From: Candidatus Methanomethylophilus sp. UBA78
Lineage (GTDB): Archaea; Thermoplasmatota; Thermoplasmata; Methanomassiliicoccales; Methanomethylophilaceae
Length of the DNA: 33,625 nucleotides
Direction: 5' to 3'
NCBI GenBank assembly: GCA_002503545.1
Contig: DARY01000028.1
Location: forward strand, 3,412 to 37,036
Below the pieces are notes generated by a model. It was not told where the DNA came from, made no database searches, and saw only the letters and a program-made list of their open reading frames with translations. A program made the translations under genes and the position numbers. Numbering within the stretch: the stretch's first letter is position 1; each line of letters opens with the position of its first letter. Shown piece by piece: positions 15,702-22,764 of the stretch.

Positions 15702-16622
15702 ATGCTTGATGCCCGGAGGGAACCCGAGGGGGGATTCGTCATAGAGACCGACAGCGGACAGACGGAGGTCGGTATCGGGGAGATCGAACGCATGGCGGAC
15801 GGGGGGGACCCCGTCGGCCTCTACGCCCTCGGGATGGCTTACCTCTTCGGCCACTGCGTGGAACAGGACTCCGGGAAGGGCTACGGCCTGCTGGAGAAGG
15901 CCGCGGAGCTGGGCAACCCCGACGCCAAGGCCCTCCTGGTGAACATGTTCTTCGAGGGAGACTACATGGGGTTCGGCACCGAGAAGGCGGTGGAGTACGC
16001 CCGCGACGCCGCCGGGGCGGGGATCGCGGAGGGGATGCTCTACTACGGCATAGCGTGCCTGGACGGCAACACCGTCCCGCAGGACTACGCCGAGGCCATG
16101 AGGCAGTTCCGCGCCGCCGCGGCCAAGGGCAACTCCGAGGCCAGGAACTCCATGGCCTTCATGTACCTGGAGGGGCTGGGCGTGGAGAAGGACGAGGCCA
16201 AGGCGTTCAGGCTCTTCAAGAACGCCGCCTCCGCCGGCAACGTCAACGCCCAGTACCAGACGGGCGTCTGCTACGAGACGGGGTGCGGATGCACCCCCAA
16301 CCTGGAGAAGGCCAGGGAATGGTACGAGAAGGCGGCCGCCTCCGGGGACGCCTACGCCATGGACCGCCTGGGCATCATCTACTACAACGGCTCCCCCGAG
16401 CTCAGGAAGGACCCGGCCAAATCCTTCGAGTGGTTCCTGAAGGCGGCGTCCGAGGGCATCGTCGATTCGATGTACTCCGTCGGATGCTACTACCTGGAGG
16501 GTTTCGGCACCGGGAGGGACGAGACCGAGGCCAGGAAGTGGCTGAATATGGCCAGGGACAACGGCCATAAGACCGCCGAGGAGCTCCTGGAGACGCTGGA
16601 CGGCGGTGCGCCTCCATCATAA
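15702..16622 (+). CDS. Sel1-repeat (tetratricopeptide-like) protein 1
   Basis: The 306-residue protein is built almost entirely of Sel1-like helical repeats, about seven of them, each near 36 residues. Clear examples are LGMAYLFGHCVEQDSGKGYG, MAFMYLEGLGVEKDEAKAFR and VGCYYLEGFGTGRDETEARK. Sel1 repeats form a curved scaffold for protein-protein contacts. The N-terminal 30 residues are not repeat-like. No signal peptide or membrane helix is present, so it is probably cytosolic. The ATG sits 25 bases after a strong TATA box. The partner is unknown; the next gene also has Sel1 repeats and the two may have arisen by duplication. Confidence 0.9.
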   Translation: MLDARREPEGGFVIETDSGQTEVGIGEIERMADGGDPVGLYALGMAYLFGHCVEQDSGKGYGLLEKAAELGNPDAKALLVNMFFEGDYMGFGTEKAVEYARDAAGAGIAEGMLYYGIACLDGNTVPQDYAEAMRQFRAAAAKGNSEARNSMAFMYLEGLGVEKDEAKAFRLFKNAASAGNVNAQYQTGVCYETGCGCTPNLEKAREWYEKAAASGDAYAMDRLGIIYYNGSPELRKDPAKSFEWFLKAASEGIVDSMYSVGCYYLEGFGTGRDETEARKWLNMARDNGHKTAEELLETLDGGAPPS

Positions 16623-16627
16623 ATAAA
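16620..16627 (+). promoter_or_regulatory. TATA box of Sel1 gene 2
   Basis: TAAATAAA is centred about 28 bases before the ATG at 16652 and overlaps the stop codon of the preceding gene, so the second Sel1 gene has its own leaderless promoter. Confidence 0.6.
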
Positions 16628-16651
16628 TCCCATACCGCCATTCGCATTCCC

Positions 16652-17290
16652 ATGAGCGAAAAAGACGGCAGCGATCTGGAATCCGTTTACACCGTCGGCA
16701 TGGCCTACATGACCGGCAGCGGACGCCCCCTCGATTACCGTGAGGGCATAAAATACCTGCAGAAGGCGGCGGACGGAGGTTTCGTACCGGCGATCAGGGA
16801 CCTCGCCGTCGCGTACCTGAACGGACTCGGCGTCCCTCCCAACGCGGAGAAGGCCTACCCCCTCATGAAGACGGCCTCCGATGCCCTCGACCCCAACGCC
16901 ATGTACCACCTCGCCCTCATGTACGAGACCGGCGCGGGGGTGGAGAGGGACCTCTACGAGGCCCTCCGCCTGATGGCCTACTCCGCCGGCATGAACTTCA
17001 CCGGGGCCGCCGAGGAGGCGGACAGGATCGAGGGGGAGATAGACGGGGAGAGGAAGAGGAGGCTTTTCTCCCGCCCCATCCTGAAACTCGAGATATCCGA
17101 CGTCGACATCGAGGCCGTCTGCTGCAAGAGCATGCTGGACGCCGCCGTGGCGAAGGACGTCTACGTCGACGAGACGTACATGGGCCCCATGCTCCTGACC
17201 GAGGACGAGAACGGCGACGAGGCCGCCATAACGGAGTGCCCGTTCTGCAAGACCAAGGCGGTACGCGTCAGAAGGGATAAGAAGTACTGA
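16652..17290 (+). CDS. Sel1-repeat protein 2 with unassigned C-terminal domain
   Basis: Residues 1-120 of this 212-residue protein hold three Sel1 repeats, for example VGMAYMTGSGRPLDYREGIK and LALMYETGAGVERDLYEALR. The remaining 90 residues are different: an acidic stretch, an adjacent cysteine pair (AVCCKSML) and, near the end, ECPFCKTKAVRVRR, which looks like one knuckle of a zinc ribbon, with the CC pair as a possible other half. This suggests a metal-stabilised tail joined to a Sel1 scaffold. The protein appears cytosolic. Its role is unknown. Confidence 0.82.
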   Translation: MSEKDGSDLESVYTVGMAYMTGSGRPLDYREGIKYLQKAADGGFVPAIRDLAVAYLNGLGVPPNAEKAYPLMKTASDALDPNAMYHLALMYETGAGVERDLYEALRLMAYSAGMNFTGAAEEADRIEGEIDGERKRRLFSRPILKLEISDVDIEAVCCKSMLDAAVAKDVYVDETYMGPMLLTEDENGDEAAITECPFCKTKAVRVRRDKKY

Positions 17291-17303
17291 ATCCCGACGT
17301 TAC

Positions 17304-17359
17304 TTTAAATAAGGTCTAGGCCGATTAACCCCTGCAGACGAAGTCATCGAATGCAGGTG
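17304..17359 (+). promoter_or_regulatory. Promoter and ribosome-binding site of the 170-residue gene
   Basis: TTTAAATAA at 17304-17312 is a strong TATA box. Transcription should start near 17335 and give a leader of about 30 bases carrying AGGTG at 17355-17359, seven bases before the ATG. Most nearby genes appear leaderless, so this one is controlled differently at translation. Confidence 0.55.
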
Positions 17360-17366
17360 TTAGAAT

Positions 17367-17879
17367 ATGGATGGGACAATGAGCGTCACCGAACAGGTCA
17401 GGCTTATGCGCTCCGTTATGGGACGCAAGATCATGGAAATCGACGAGTACAACGACAAAGCGGCCGACGCCGTCGGCGAGGAGGCCGGCAGGTACCTCTC
17501 CATGGCCGAATTCCTGGAGAACGACGTGGCCGGATACAAGACCATCATCGAGGACCTCAGGGACGGCAGCTGCGACTACACAGGGAACATCTACGACATA
17601 GCATCCCTGCCCGCGGACCTCCTGGGACTCTACCAGAACTTCTACATCCCCTCCCTCAGCCCCGAGGACCGTGCCGACGAGAACGCCGCCATGGAACTCA
17701 AGGTGAACTACGCCCAGGACCTCGCGAAGAACTACCTGGTCGGCATCGGGAAGGCCGCCCTGACCAACGACCTGGCCCTGAACCTCATGATGTCCGACGA
17801 GAGCATCCTCGCCGCCATCGGCACCATCGTCTCGTCGAACCCGGAGATCCTCAACGCGATCTCCGACGACAGGCAGTAA
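17367..17879 (+). CDS. Unknown acidic, helical protein
   Basis: I do not recognise this 170-residue protein. It is acidic, predicted by eye to be mostly helical, and has no signal peptide, membrane segment or cysteine cluster. The N-terminal half (VRLMRSVMGRKIMEIDEYND) looks like an amphipathic helix, and the C-terminal half is richer in Leu, Ile and Ala. The start is well supported by AGGTG seven bases upstream and a TATA box at 17304. It has its own perfect hairpin terminator, so it is probably monocistronic. Codon use matches the neighbours. Confidence 0.75.
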   Translation: MDGTMSVTEQVRLMRSVMGRKIMEIDEYNDKAADAVGEEAGRYLSMAEFLENDVAGYKTIIEDLRDGSCDYTGNIYDIASLPADLLGLYQNFYIPSLSPEDRADENAAMELKVNYAQDLAKNYLVGIGKAALTNDLALNLMMSDESILAAIGTIVSSNPEILNAISDDRQ

Positions 17880-17890
17880 ACACGATCATC

Positions 17891-17914
17891 CCGAGGGGGT
17901 TCCGGCCCCCTCGG
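17891..17914 (+). terminator. Hairpin terminator of the unknown gene
   Basis: A perfect 9-bp stem CCGAGGGGG / CCCCCTCGG with loop TTCCGG begins 11 bases after the TAA stop. Confidence 0.7.
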
Positions 17915-17997
17915 CCCTTATGCGGCCTGTGATTTTATCATCAGTTCTTATCCGGGTCGCGCATCTCATGTGATTCCCGCATTCGGATCGATTGCTT

Positions 17998-18037
17998 ATT
18001 ATTTATAAATCGAATAAAGCAAATCGGTTAAAAATAA
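17998..18037 (+). promoter_or_regulatory. AT-rich promoter of the protease gene
   Basis: TTATAAAT at about 18003-18010 is the best TATA candidate, about 36 bases before the ATG at 18042. A second A/T run (TTAAAAATAA, 18028-18037) is too close to serve. The motif AATAAAGCAAA (18013-18023) recurs in inverted form near 19043 and 21014. Confidence 0.4.
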
Positions 18038-18041
18038 ATGT

Positions 18042-19034
18042 ATGACCGACGGCACACCGTATCGCAGACGGAAAAGCCGGTCCTCCCCGTTCGGAAACGA
18101 GGACATAAAGATATACGACCAAGCGCATTGTCTGAACATGTTCGCCAAGGCCTGCGAGAAAGCGTACAAGTTCACCCGCCCCCTCATAGTATCCACGAGG
18201 ATGGTGGACGGAAGCGTTTCCTCGTCGTGCGGTACCTTCATCGTGGTCAATCCCGAGGGATGGGTGCTCACCGCGGGCCACATGTTCGACTCCCTGACGA
18301 AGTTCCAGCAGGATTCCAAGAAGATCAAGGAGGTGGAGGAGATCAACGCCCGCAGGGCCTCCTCCGACGTACCGCTCCCTCCGGAGACCCTGCAGCCCGA
18401 CCCCAAATGGCTGACCAACCACTCCTTCTGGTGGGGATGGGACGGTCTGCGCTTCACGAACGCCTATGTCAACAGGGAGATCGACGTCGCACTCCTGAAA
18501 CTCGAGGGGTTCAGACCGGACATGGTGCAGGAGTACCCCGTGTTCAGGGATCCGGCCACGATCAAGCCGGGGACCAGCGTCTGCCGCACGGGGTTCCCGT
18601 TCGCCAACGTCGCCACCGATTTCGACGAGGCGAGCAAAACGTTCCGCATAAGGAACGGGGTGCTCCCGCTGCCGTTCTTCCCGAACGACGGGATACACAC
18701 CAGGAACGTCCTCAAGCAGAACAGGAGCAAGGACGGGAACTACGAGATGCTCTACGTCGAGACCTCCAGTCCGGGACTCAGGGGGCAGTCGGGCGGACCC
18801 ATATTCGACACGAGGGGGCAGATCTATGCCATGCAGGTGCAGACCAACCACATCCCGCTCGGTTTCCACCCGGTGTCGGAGTACGACGGGCAGTCCATCG
18901 TGGAGAACCAGTTCCTGAACGTCGGCATCGGCGTCCACGGGAAGCTCCTGCAGCAGATCATGAGGGACCGCCACGTGTCGTTCAGGGCCGAGGGCAGTTC
19001 CTCCAGGGAAGACAATTACGTCATAAATGAATAA
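18042..19034 (+). CDS. Trypsin-like serine protease, apparently cytosolic
   Basis: The 330-residue protein has the chymotrypsin/trypsin (Trypsin_2, HtrA-like) protease fold with an intact triad: H80 in VLTAGHMFD, D148 in REIDVALLKL and S250 in LRGQSGGPIFD. The oxyanion-hole glycines precede the serine. Unlike HtrA it has no PDZ domain. It also lacks a signal peptide or membrane helix: the N-terminus is basic and polar (TDGTPYRRRKSRSSPFGNED). It should therefore act inside the cell, where such proteases are often regulatory or effector enzymes activated by a partner. It is flanked by AT-rich DNA on both sides. The ATG at 18042 is chosen over one four bases upstream, which opens a different, non-conserved frame. 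Confidence 0.85.
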   Translation: MTDGTPYRRRKSRSSPFGNEDIKIYDQAHCLNMFAKACEKAYKFTRPLIVSTRMVDGSVSSSCGTFIVVNPEGWVLTAGHMFDSLTKFQQDSKKIKEVEEINARRASSDVPLPPETLQPDPKWLTNHSFWWGWDGLRFTNAYVNREIDVALLKLEGFRPDMVQEYPVFRDPATIKPGTSVCRTGFPFANVATDFDEASKTFRIRNGVLPLPFFPNDGIHTRNVLKQNRSKDGNYEMLYVETSSPGLRGQSGGPIFDTRGQIYAMQVQTNHIPLGFHPVSEYDGQSIVENQFLNVGIGVHGKLLQQIMRDRHVSFRAEGSSSREDNYVINE

Positions 19035-19035
19035 T

Positions 19036-19060
19036 AAAGCATTTTGCTTTACTTTATTTA
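19036..19060 (+). terminator. Terminator of the protease gene
   Basis: AAAGC / GCTTT around the loop ATTTT is followed by a T-rich tail (ACTTTATTTA), starting immediately after the TAA stop. Confidence 0.55.
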
Positions 19061-19074
19061 TTTTTAATCATATG

Positions 19075-19098
19075 CTCCCGGACAGCCGTCTCCGGGAG
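19075..19098 (+). ncRNA. Candidate structured RNA, hairpin 1
   Basis: A perfect 8-bp stem CTCCCGGA / TCCGGGAG with an 8-base loop opens the GC-rich block inside otherwise AT-rich intergenic DNA. A free-standing RNA is an inference; an extended 3' untranslated region of the protease mRNA is the alternative. Confidence 0.35.
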
Positions 19099-19163
19099 GA
19101 GAATGGGTGGGGACGGCGGGCGATCTCCATGTACATCTGCAGGCGGGGAGGAATCGCACCGAT

Positions 19164-19189
19164 CCGCCGTCCGATGCACATGACGGCGG
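19164..19189 (+). ncRNA. Candidate structured RNA, hairpin 2
   Basis: A perfect 8-bp stem CCGCCGTC / GACGGCGG with a 10-base loop closes the same GC-rich block. Together with hairpin 1 it spans about 115 bases. I recognise no known RNA family. Confidence 0.35.
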
Positions 19190-19920
19190 TACTCGATTAC
19201 TATTATTGTATGTTAAGTTAAATGCATTACTTGTATCAAGTGTGTCTGGAAATTCGATATGCCGGGTGAAAATGCAGTATTTTCAGAGATTTCAAATTAC
19301 GCCAAGATCTGATTGAAAAATAACATTTCCGAATACCCATAATATGTTTAATTCTGGTTAAGCAATACACTTAACTAATTCTATATCATAGCAATTTAAT
19401 GCATTTTATGCGGAATATATTGGGTTTCTTATCATGCATGAGGATTTTTGCAATATTTGATGCATTTTCATCAAGAAATGCAAAAACATGCCCAAAAATC
19501 AATCCCATTCTGTCAACGACGGTACCCCGAATATCGACATAAAATGACCCCGAAATACAGGGGATTTTCGGCTGAAACATTTTTTCGGAGCCGAAAAGCA
19601 TCTTATTTTCAGTAATTCCTCCGCACTGTGTCCCGGATCTGATGAAAAATGCAGATGACGGGTGAAAAAATGTTTCATTCGCTTATGATGTGATTAGTAA
19701 GGTATTTCATTTAACTGAATATAATTATCTCAATATCTGAAGATAACGGGCAAAATATACCAAAAAGTGCATTTTCGGATGTGCGGTGAAAAAACTCCGG
19801 ATTGGGAACACGGATTCTCACCGGAACGGCTCTCAAATCAACCGCATTCCCGAAAAGGTACATCACATCGGACCTGTCTCGGTTTTTCGGTTTAAAGGCC
19901 GTTTCCGAGGGCCGTTTTTT

Positions 19921-20949
19921 TCACCAACCGTAACGGATCGCCGCAAGGCACGTCATGCAGACTCCGAGCACCCTCGGGTTCCGGACCACCGTGAGGAGAC
20001 CGTTCGCGAACAGGCTGCGGTGGTTCATGGGCTTCGACAGTTCTGCGAAGTTCCCGTCCGTCATGGAGGCGATGCGGTCGTGCAGGTCCGAGAAGCGCGG
20101 GTCGAAGAGCTTCGACTTCTTCTGCCACGAGACGTAGGATTGCAGGTCCCCCCTGCGTATCGCAGCCGCCGCCTCCCATGCCGATTCGAAGGCCGCCCTC
20201 AGTCCCCCGTAGGTGAGGGGGTTGGGGAAACCGGCCGCGTCGCCGATCAGCATAACGTTGCCCCTTACAATCTCGGGCACGCATCCGCAGGGGATGAACC
20301 TGTGTCCGAGCCACTTACCCGTATCGGACGGCAGCGCACCCATGACCGAACCGACCGTCCTCCCGGAACCGCAGGGGAACGTCCATCTGTACGCGCCCCC
20401 GAACCTCTGTCCGACCTCGAATTCCAGGATGTTCCCCGGCGGGCCTTCGGCGAGGTACTCCTCCATGGCCGTCATCGTCCCAGGAGCCGTCCGGAAAACC
20501 GCCCTCCTCACGGCGGAGAAGGCCCCGTCCGCACCGACGACGTATCTGCTGTGCACGGTCCTCCCGTCCGCCAGGGCGGTGACGCATTCGCCGCCCAGCG
20601 GCCAGACGTCCTTCACGGAGCCGCGGATGACATCGGCGCCGCTCTCCTCCAGGAGACGGTTGGACAGCTTCGCCCTGTCCAGGATGTAACCCTTCGCTTT
20701 CACGGTGGTGGCGACCCCGCCCGGCCACAGCAGACGTATGCCCTCCACCTCGTTGAGGATCTCGTCCTCCTTCAGAGGTATGCGGGAGCATCCCTTCCTG
20801 CTTACTCCTCCCCCGCATATGCTGTGGTATGCGCCGAATCTCTCCGACAGGCGCTCGATGACGGCCACCTTCATACCGGAACCGGAAAGGAACCATGCCG
20901 CAGAGGACCCGGCGGGCCCCGCCCCGACGATCGCGACGTCATATCTCAT
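19921..20949 (-). CDS. Geranylgeranyl reductase family FAD-dependent enzyme
   Basis: The 342-residue flavoprotein opens with the dinucleotide-binding motif YDVAIVGAGPAGSSAAWFL. The second FAD motif is MLIGDAAGFPNPLTYGG, and YRWTFP lies between them, matching the YxWxFP signature of archaeal geranylgeranyl reductases. These enzymes saturate the double bonds of isoprenoid chains in archaeal membrane lipids or quinones. Length is somewhat below the usual 390-400 residues, so it may act on a different prenyl substrate than the main lipid enzyme. It stands alone, divergent from the GNAT cluster. TATA candidates lie at about 20976-21005. Confidence 0.85.
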   Translation of the reverse strand: MRYDVAIVGAGPAGSSAAWFLSGSGMKVAVIERLSERFGAYHSICGGGVSRKGCSRIPLKEDEILNEVEGIRLLWPGGVATTVKAKGYILDRAKLSNRLLEESGADVIRGSVKDVWPLGGECVTALADGRTVHSRYVVGADGAFSAVRRAVFRTAPGTMTAMEEYLAEGPPGNILEFEVGQRFGGAYRWTFPCGSGRTVGSVMGALPSDTGKWLGHRFIPCGCVPEIVRGNVMLIGDAAGFPNPLTYGGLRAAFESAWEAAAAIRRGDLQSYVSWQKKSKLFDPRFSDLHDRIASMTDGNFAELSKPMNHRSLFANGLLTVVRNPRVLGVCMTCLAAIRYGW

Positions 20950-21119
20950 CCGAATCCGTTATCGCACGAGGTCGCATTTATCCTTTTGTTGCCATCATAA
21001 ATTAATTAAATGATTTGCTTTACTTACAATATTAATTACATTGGATATTCATCCTCGGGATTTTTCCGAGGTACCCCGGTATTGCAAACAATTATGTCGT
21101 GGACGGCGATGCCGTACCG
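20950..21119. promoter_or_regulatory. Divergent promoter and leader of the GNAT cluster
   Basis: For the + strand, AATATTAATTA at about 21028-21038 is the likely TATA box, giving a leader of about 60 bases. Nearby is the hairpin CCTCGG / CCGAGG (21053-21071). A 10-codon frame from the ATG at 21094 (MSWTAMPYRC) ends in TAA at 21124-21126 and overlaps the GNAT ATG at 21120, so it could be a coupling leader peptide. The 12-mer TTTGCTTTACTT (21014-21025) also occurs at 19043-19054. Confidence 0.4.
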
Positions 21120-21641
21120 ATGCTAAGATACAGGTCCGTCGTGAAAGGATGCGACGAGATGGATCTGATAAAGAGACTCTACAAGACATTCCCGGAACAG
21201 GAGAGGGTCCCCTTCCGCCACCTCGTCCGCACCTTCGGAAGGGGTGGTTCCATGCTCTCGTTCTTCGACGGAGAGGTCTTCAAGGGGTTCGCCTACATGT
21301 TCGACACGGACGGTCTCACCTTCCTGGTCTATCTCGCCATGGTCCCGGAATCCCGCGGCAGGGGATACGGGACGCAGGCGATCGAGATCGTAAGGAAGTT
21401 CAGGGAGGGCAGCCGCATATTCTCGGTCATGGAGATGCCGGGATGCGGTTTCACGGACAGGGAGCTGTGCGTAAAGCGCAGGCGCTTCTACGAGAGGTGC
21501 GGATGCAGGGTGCCCGGCATCGTCCTCCTGTCCGACGGGTACTACTTCGACTCCATCTATCTGGGGGAGCCGATATCCGCGGAGGAGATGCAGGCGGCGG
21601 TAGTACGCTACGAGACCGTCCACAACGGCGGCATACTGTGA
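21120..21641 (+). CDS. GNAT-like acetyltransferase, cluster member 1
   Basis: This 173-residue protein is the first of three adjacent GNAT-fold proteins. The acetyl-CoA loop is PESRGRGYGTQAIEIVRKF, close to the family consensus RxxGxG/A. It is preceded by the substrate-side strands FFDGEVFKGFAYMFD. A conserved-looking N-terminal pattern (KTFPEQERVPF) recurs in member 3 (EAFPEWERTSF). I use the ATG at 21120; a GTG at 21099 would add seven residues that the other members lack. The substrate is unknown. The three genes are close together or overlapping, so they form one operon. Confidence 0.85.
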   Translation: MLRYRSVVKGCDEMDLIKRLYKTFPEQERVPFRHLVRTFGRGGSMLSFFDGEVFKGFAYMFDTDGLTFLVYLAMVPESRGRGYGTQAIEIVRKFREGSRIFSVMEMPGCGFTDRELCVKRRRFYERCGCRVPGIVLLSDGYYFDSIYLGEPISAEEMQAAVVRYETVHNGGIL

Positions 21642-21652
21642 GGTTTTGTTCC

Positions 21653-22168
21653 ATGGACATACGTTTGGAGAGGATAGGGCCGGACGGCAGGGGGTCGGAA
21701 CCGGTACGCGGACTGTACGGGGAGGTCTACGGCGGCCGGAGGTCGATACCGTTCGACAGCATACTGGCAGTCTCGGACGTATACGACCTGGAGGCCGTCT
21801 ACGACGGGGACGTGTTCGCCGGGTTCTTCTTCGCCGTCGGACGCGGCGATGCGGTGGTCGTACCGTTCATGGCCGTCCCCGCGGACCTCAGGAGGAAAGG
21901 CTACGGGACGCAGGCCGTCCTCGCCCTCTCCGGGATCCATTCCGGAAAGAGGATCGTGCTCCTCCCGGACGCCCCCGGGGTCGGCGACAGGCTCCAGAAC
22001 TCCCGCTACACCGTCCTGAGGCATCTCGGGTCGCTCGGTTTCGCGGACACCCTCGGCAGGTACCGCTTCCTCGACCGCGACCTCCAGGTGCTCTGCCGGG
22101 GCGGAACCGTCTCCCGGGAGGAGATCGACGGGATCATGCGCACCCTGGGGAGGCGCATCAGATGCTGA
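21653..22168 (+). CDS. GNAT-like acetyltransferase, cluster member 2
   Basis: The 171-residue protein keeps the GNAT core, with acetyl-CoA loop AVPADLRRKGYGTQAVLALS, but is the most divergent of the three in its N-terminal and C-terminal parts. The strand VYDGDVFAGFFFAVG parallels FFDGEVFKGFAYMFD of member 1. It starts 11 bases after the first gene, and its stop codon lies inside the start of the third gene. No membrane or signal segment is seen. Function and substrate are unknown. Confidence 0.83.
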   Translation: MDIRLERIGPDGRGSEPVRGLYGEVYGGRRSIPFDSILAVSDVYDLEAVYDGDVFAGFFFAVGRGDAVVVPFMAVPADLRRKGYGTQAVLALSGIHSGKRIVLLPDAPGVGDRLQNSRYTVLRHLGSLGFADTLGRYRFLDRDLQVLCRGGTVSREEIDGIMRTLGRRIRC

Positions 22169-22764
22169 GGGCCCTGGAGGTGGGGGAGGACGGCCCCTTC
22201 AGAAGGGAGGTCGAGGATCTCAACGAAGAGGCCTTCCCGGAGTGGGAGCGCACCTCCTTCGGCGAGTTCATGATCGGGCGCAGGACGGGGATGGCCGACC
22301 TCCTGGCCTTCCTCGACGGGGACGCATTCGTCGGGTTCTCCTACGTGGTCAGGTGGGGGAGCATGCTCTACATCTACTATCTGGCCGTCCGCGGGGACCT
22401 CAGGGGCGGCGGATACGGCTCCGCCATCCTGGACGAGCTGGAGAGGATCTACTCGCCCGGCTGCATGGCCCTGAACATAGAGTACCCCGACGGGTCGGAG
22501 GAGAAGGCCCGCCGCCTGAGGTTCTACACGGGGAACGGGTTCACGGAGTCCCGCATCAAGGAGAAGTGGCGCGGCTACGACTTCGAGCTGATGTACAGGG
22601 GGGCCTTCCCCGGAAGGCAGGAGGTCGGCGAGTTCTTCCGGACCTTCGACAGGGCCCGCAGGGACGCCGGCGGTCAGCGATCGAAGCCCAGCTCCCTCAG
22701 GAAGGCGGTTATGTTCATCCTGTACAGGTCGAACTGCTCCAGCGAGAGCACGTGCCCCGCGTAG
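22162..22764 (+). CDS. GNAT-like acetyltransferase, cluster member 3, extended C-terminus
   Basis: This frame overlaps the stop of member 2 by seven bases (ATGCTGA), so translation is coupled. The GNAT core includes AVRGDLRGGGYGSAILDELE and ends with RLRFYTGNGFTESRIKEK, the usual last helix-strand. The family part ends near EFFRTFDRARR. The frame then continues about 30 residues into DNA that is antisense to the 3' end of the hydrolase gene and stops at a TAG (22762-22764). The overhang suggests that an earlier stop was lost or that the 3' ends have moved together. TAG is otherwise unused as a stop in this window. Confidence 0.8.
   Translation: MLRALEVGEDGPFRREVEDLNEEAFPEWERTSFGEFMIGRRTGMADLLAFLDGDAFVGFSYVVRWGSMLYIYYLAVRGDLRGGGYGSAILDELERIYSPGCMALNIEYPDGSEEKARRLRFYTGNGFTESRIKEKWRGYDFELMYRGAFPGRQEVGEFFRTFDRARRDAGGQRSKPSSLRKAVMFILYRSNCSSESTCPA

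Larger units (their letters stand above)
19061..19920. other. AT-rich stretch without a convincing gene
   Basis: This gap lies between the convergent protease and geranylgeranyl reductase genes. It begins with a GC-rich structured block (19075-19190) and continues as about 700 bases of AT-rich DNA, very unlike the rest of the window. Short motifs recur: CGGGTGAAAA or a close variant near 19263, 19659 and 19783; GATCTGAT followed by GAAAAAT near 19306 and 19636; and TGCATTTT or its complement several times. A minus-strand frame at 19386-19601 (71 codons) has no recognisable features. A GGCC-rich hairpin with a T-run on the + strand lies at 19897-19920. It may be a decayed mobile element, an RNA gene region or a regulatory tract. 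Confidence 0.5.

Noticed and set aside
18038..19030. Alternative 330-codon + strand frame four bases before the protease start
   Set aside because: It has the same length but an Arg/Gly/Pro-rich translation with no protease motifs; the frame from 18042 carries the catalytic triad.
19129..19175. Possible tRNA in the GC-rich intergenic block
   Set aside because: The stems do not form a cloverleaf and no T-arm consensus is present.
19027..19221. 64-codon + strand frame after the protease gene
   Set aside because: It overlaps the protease terminator and two strong hairpins, and its translation is unlike a protein of this genome. RNA structure is the better explanation.
19386..19601. 71-codon minus-strand frame in the AT-rich stretch
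   Set aside because: No recognisable domain, no nearby promoter in good position and no ribosome-binding site; I cannot tell it from chance.
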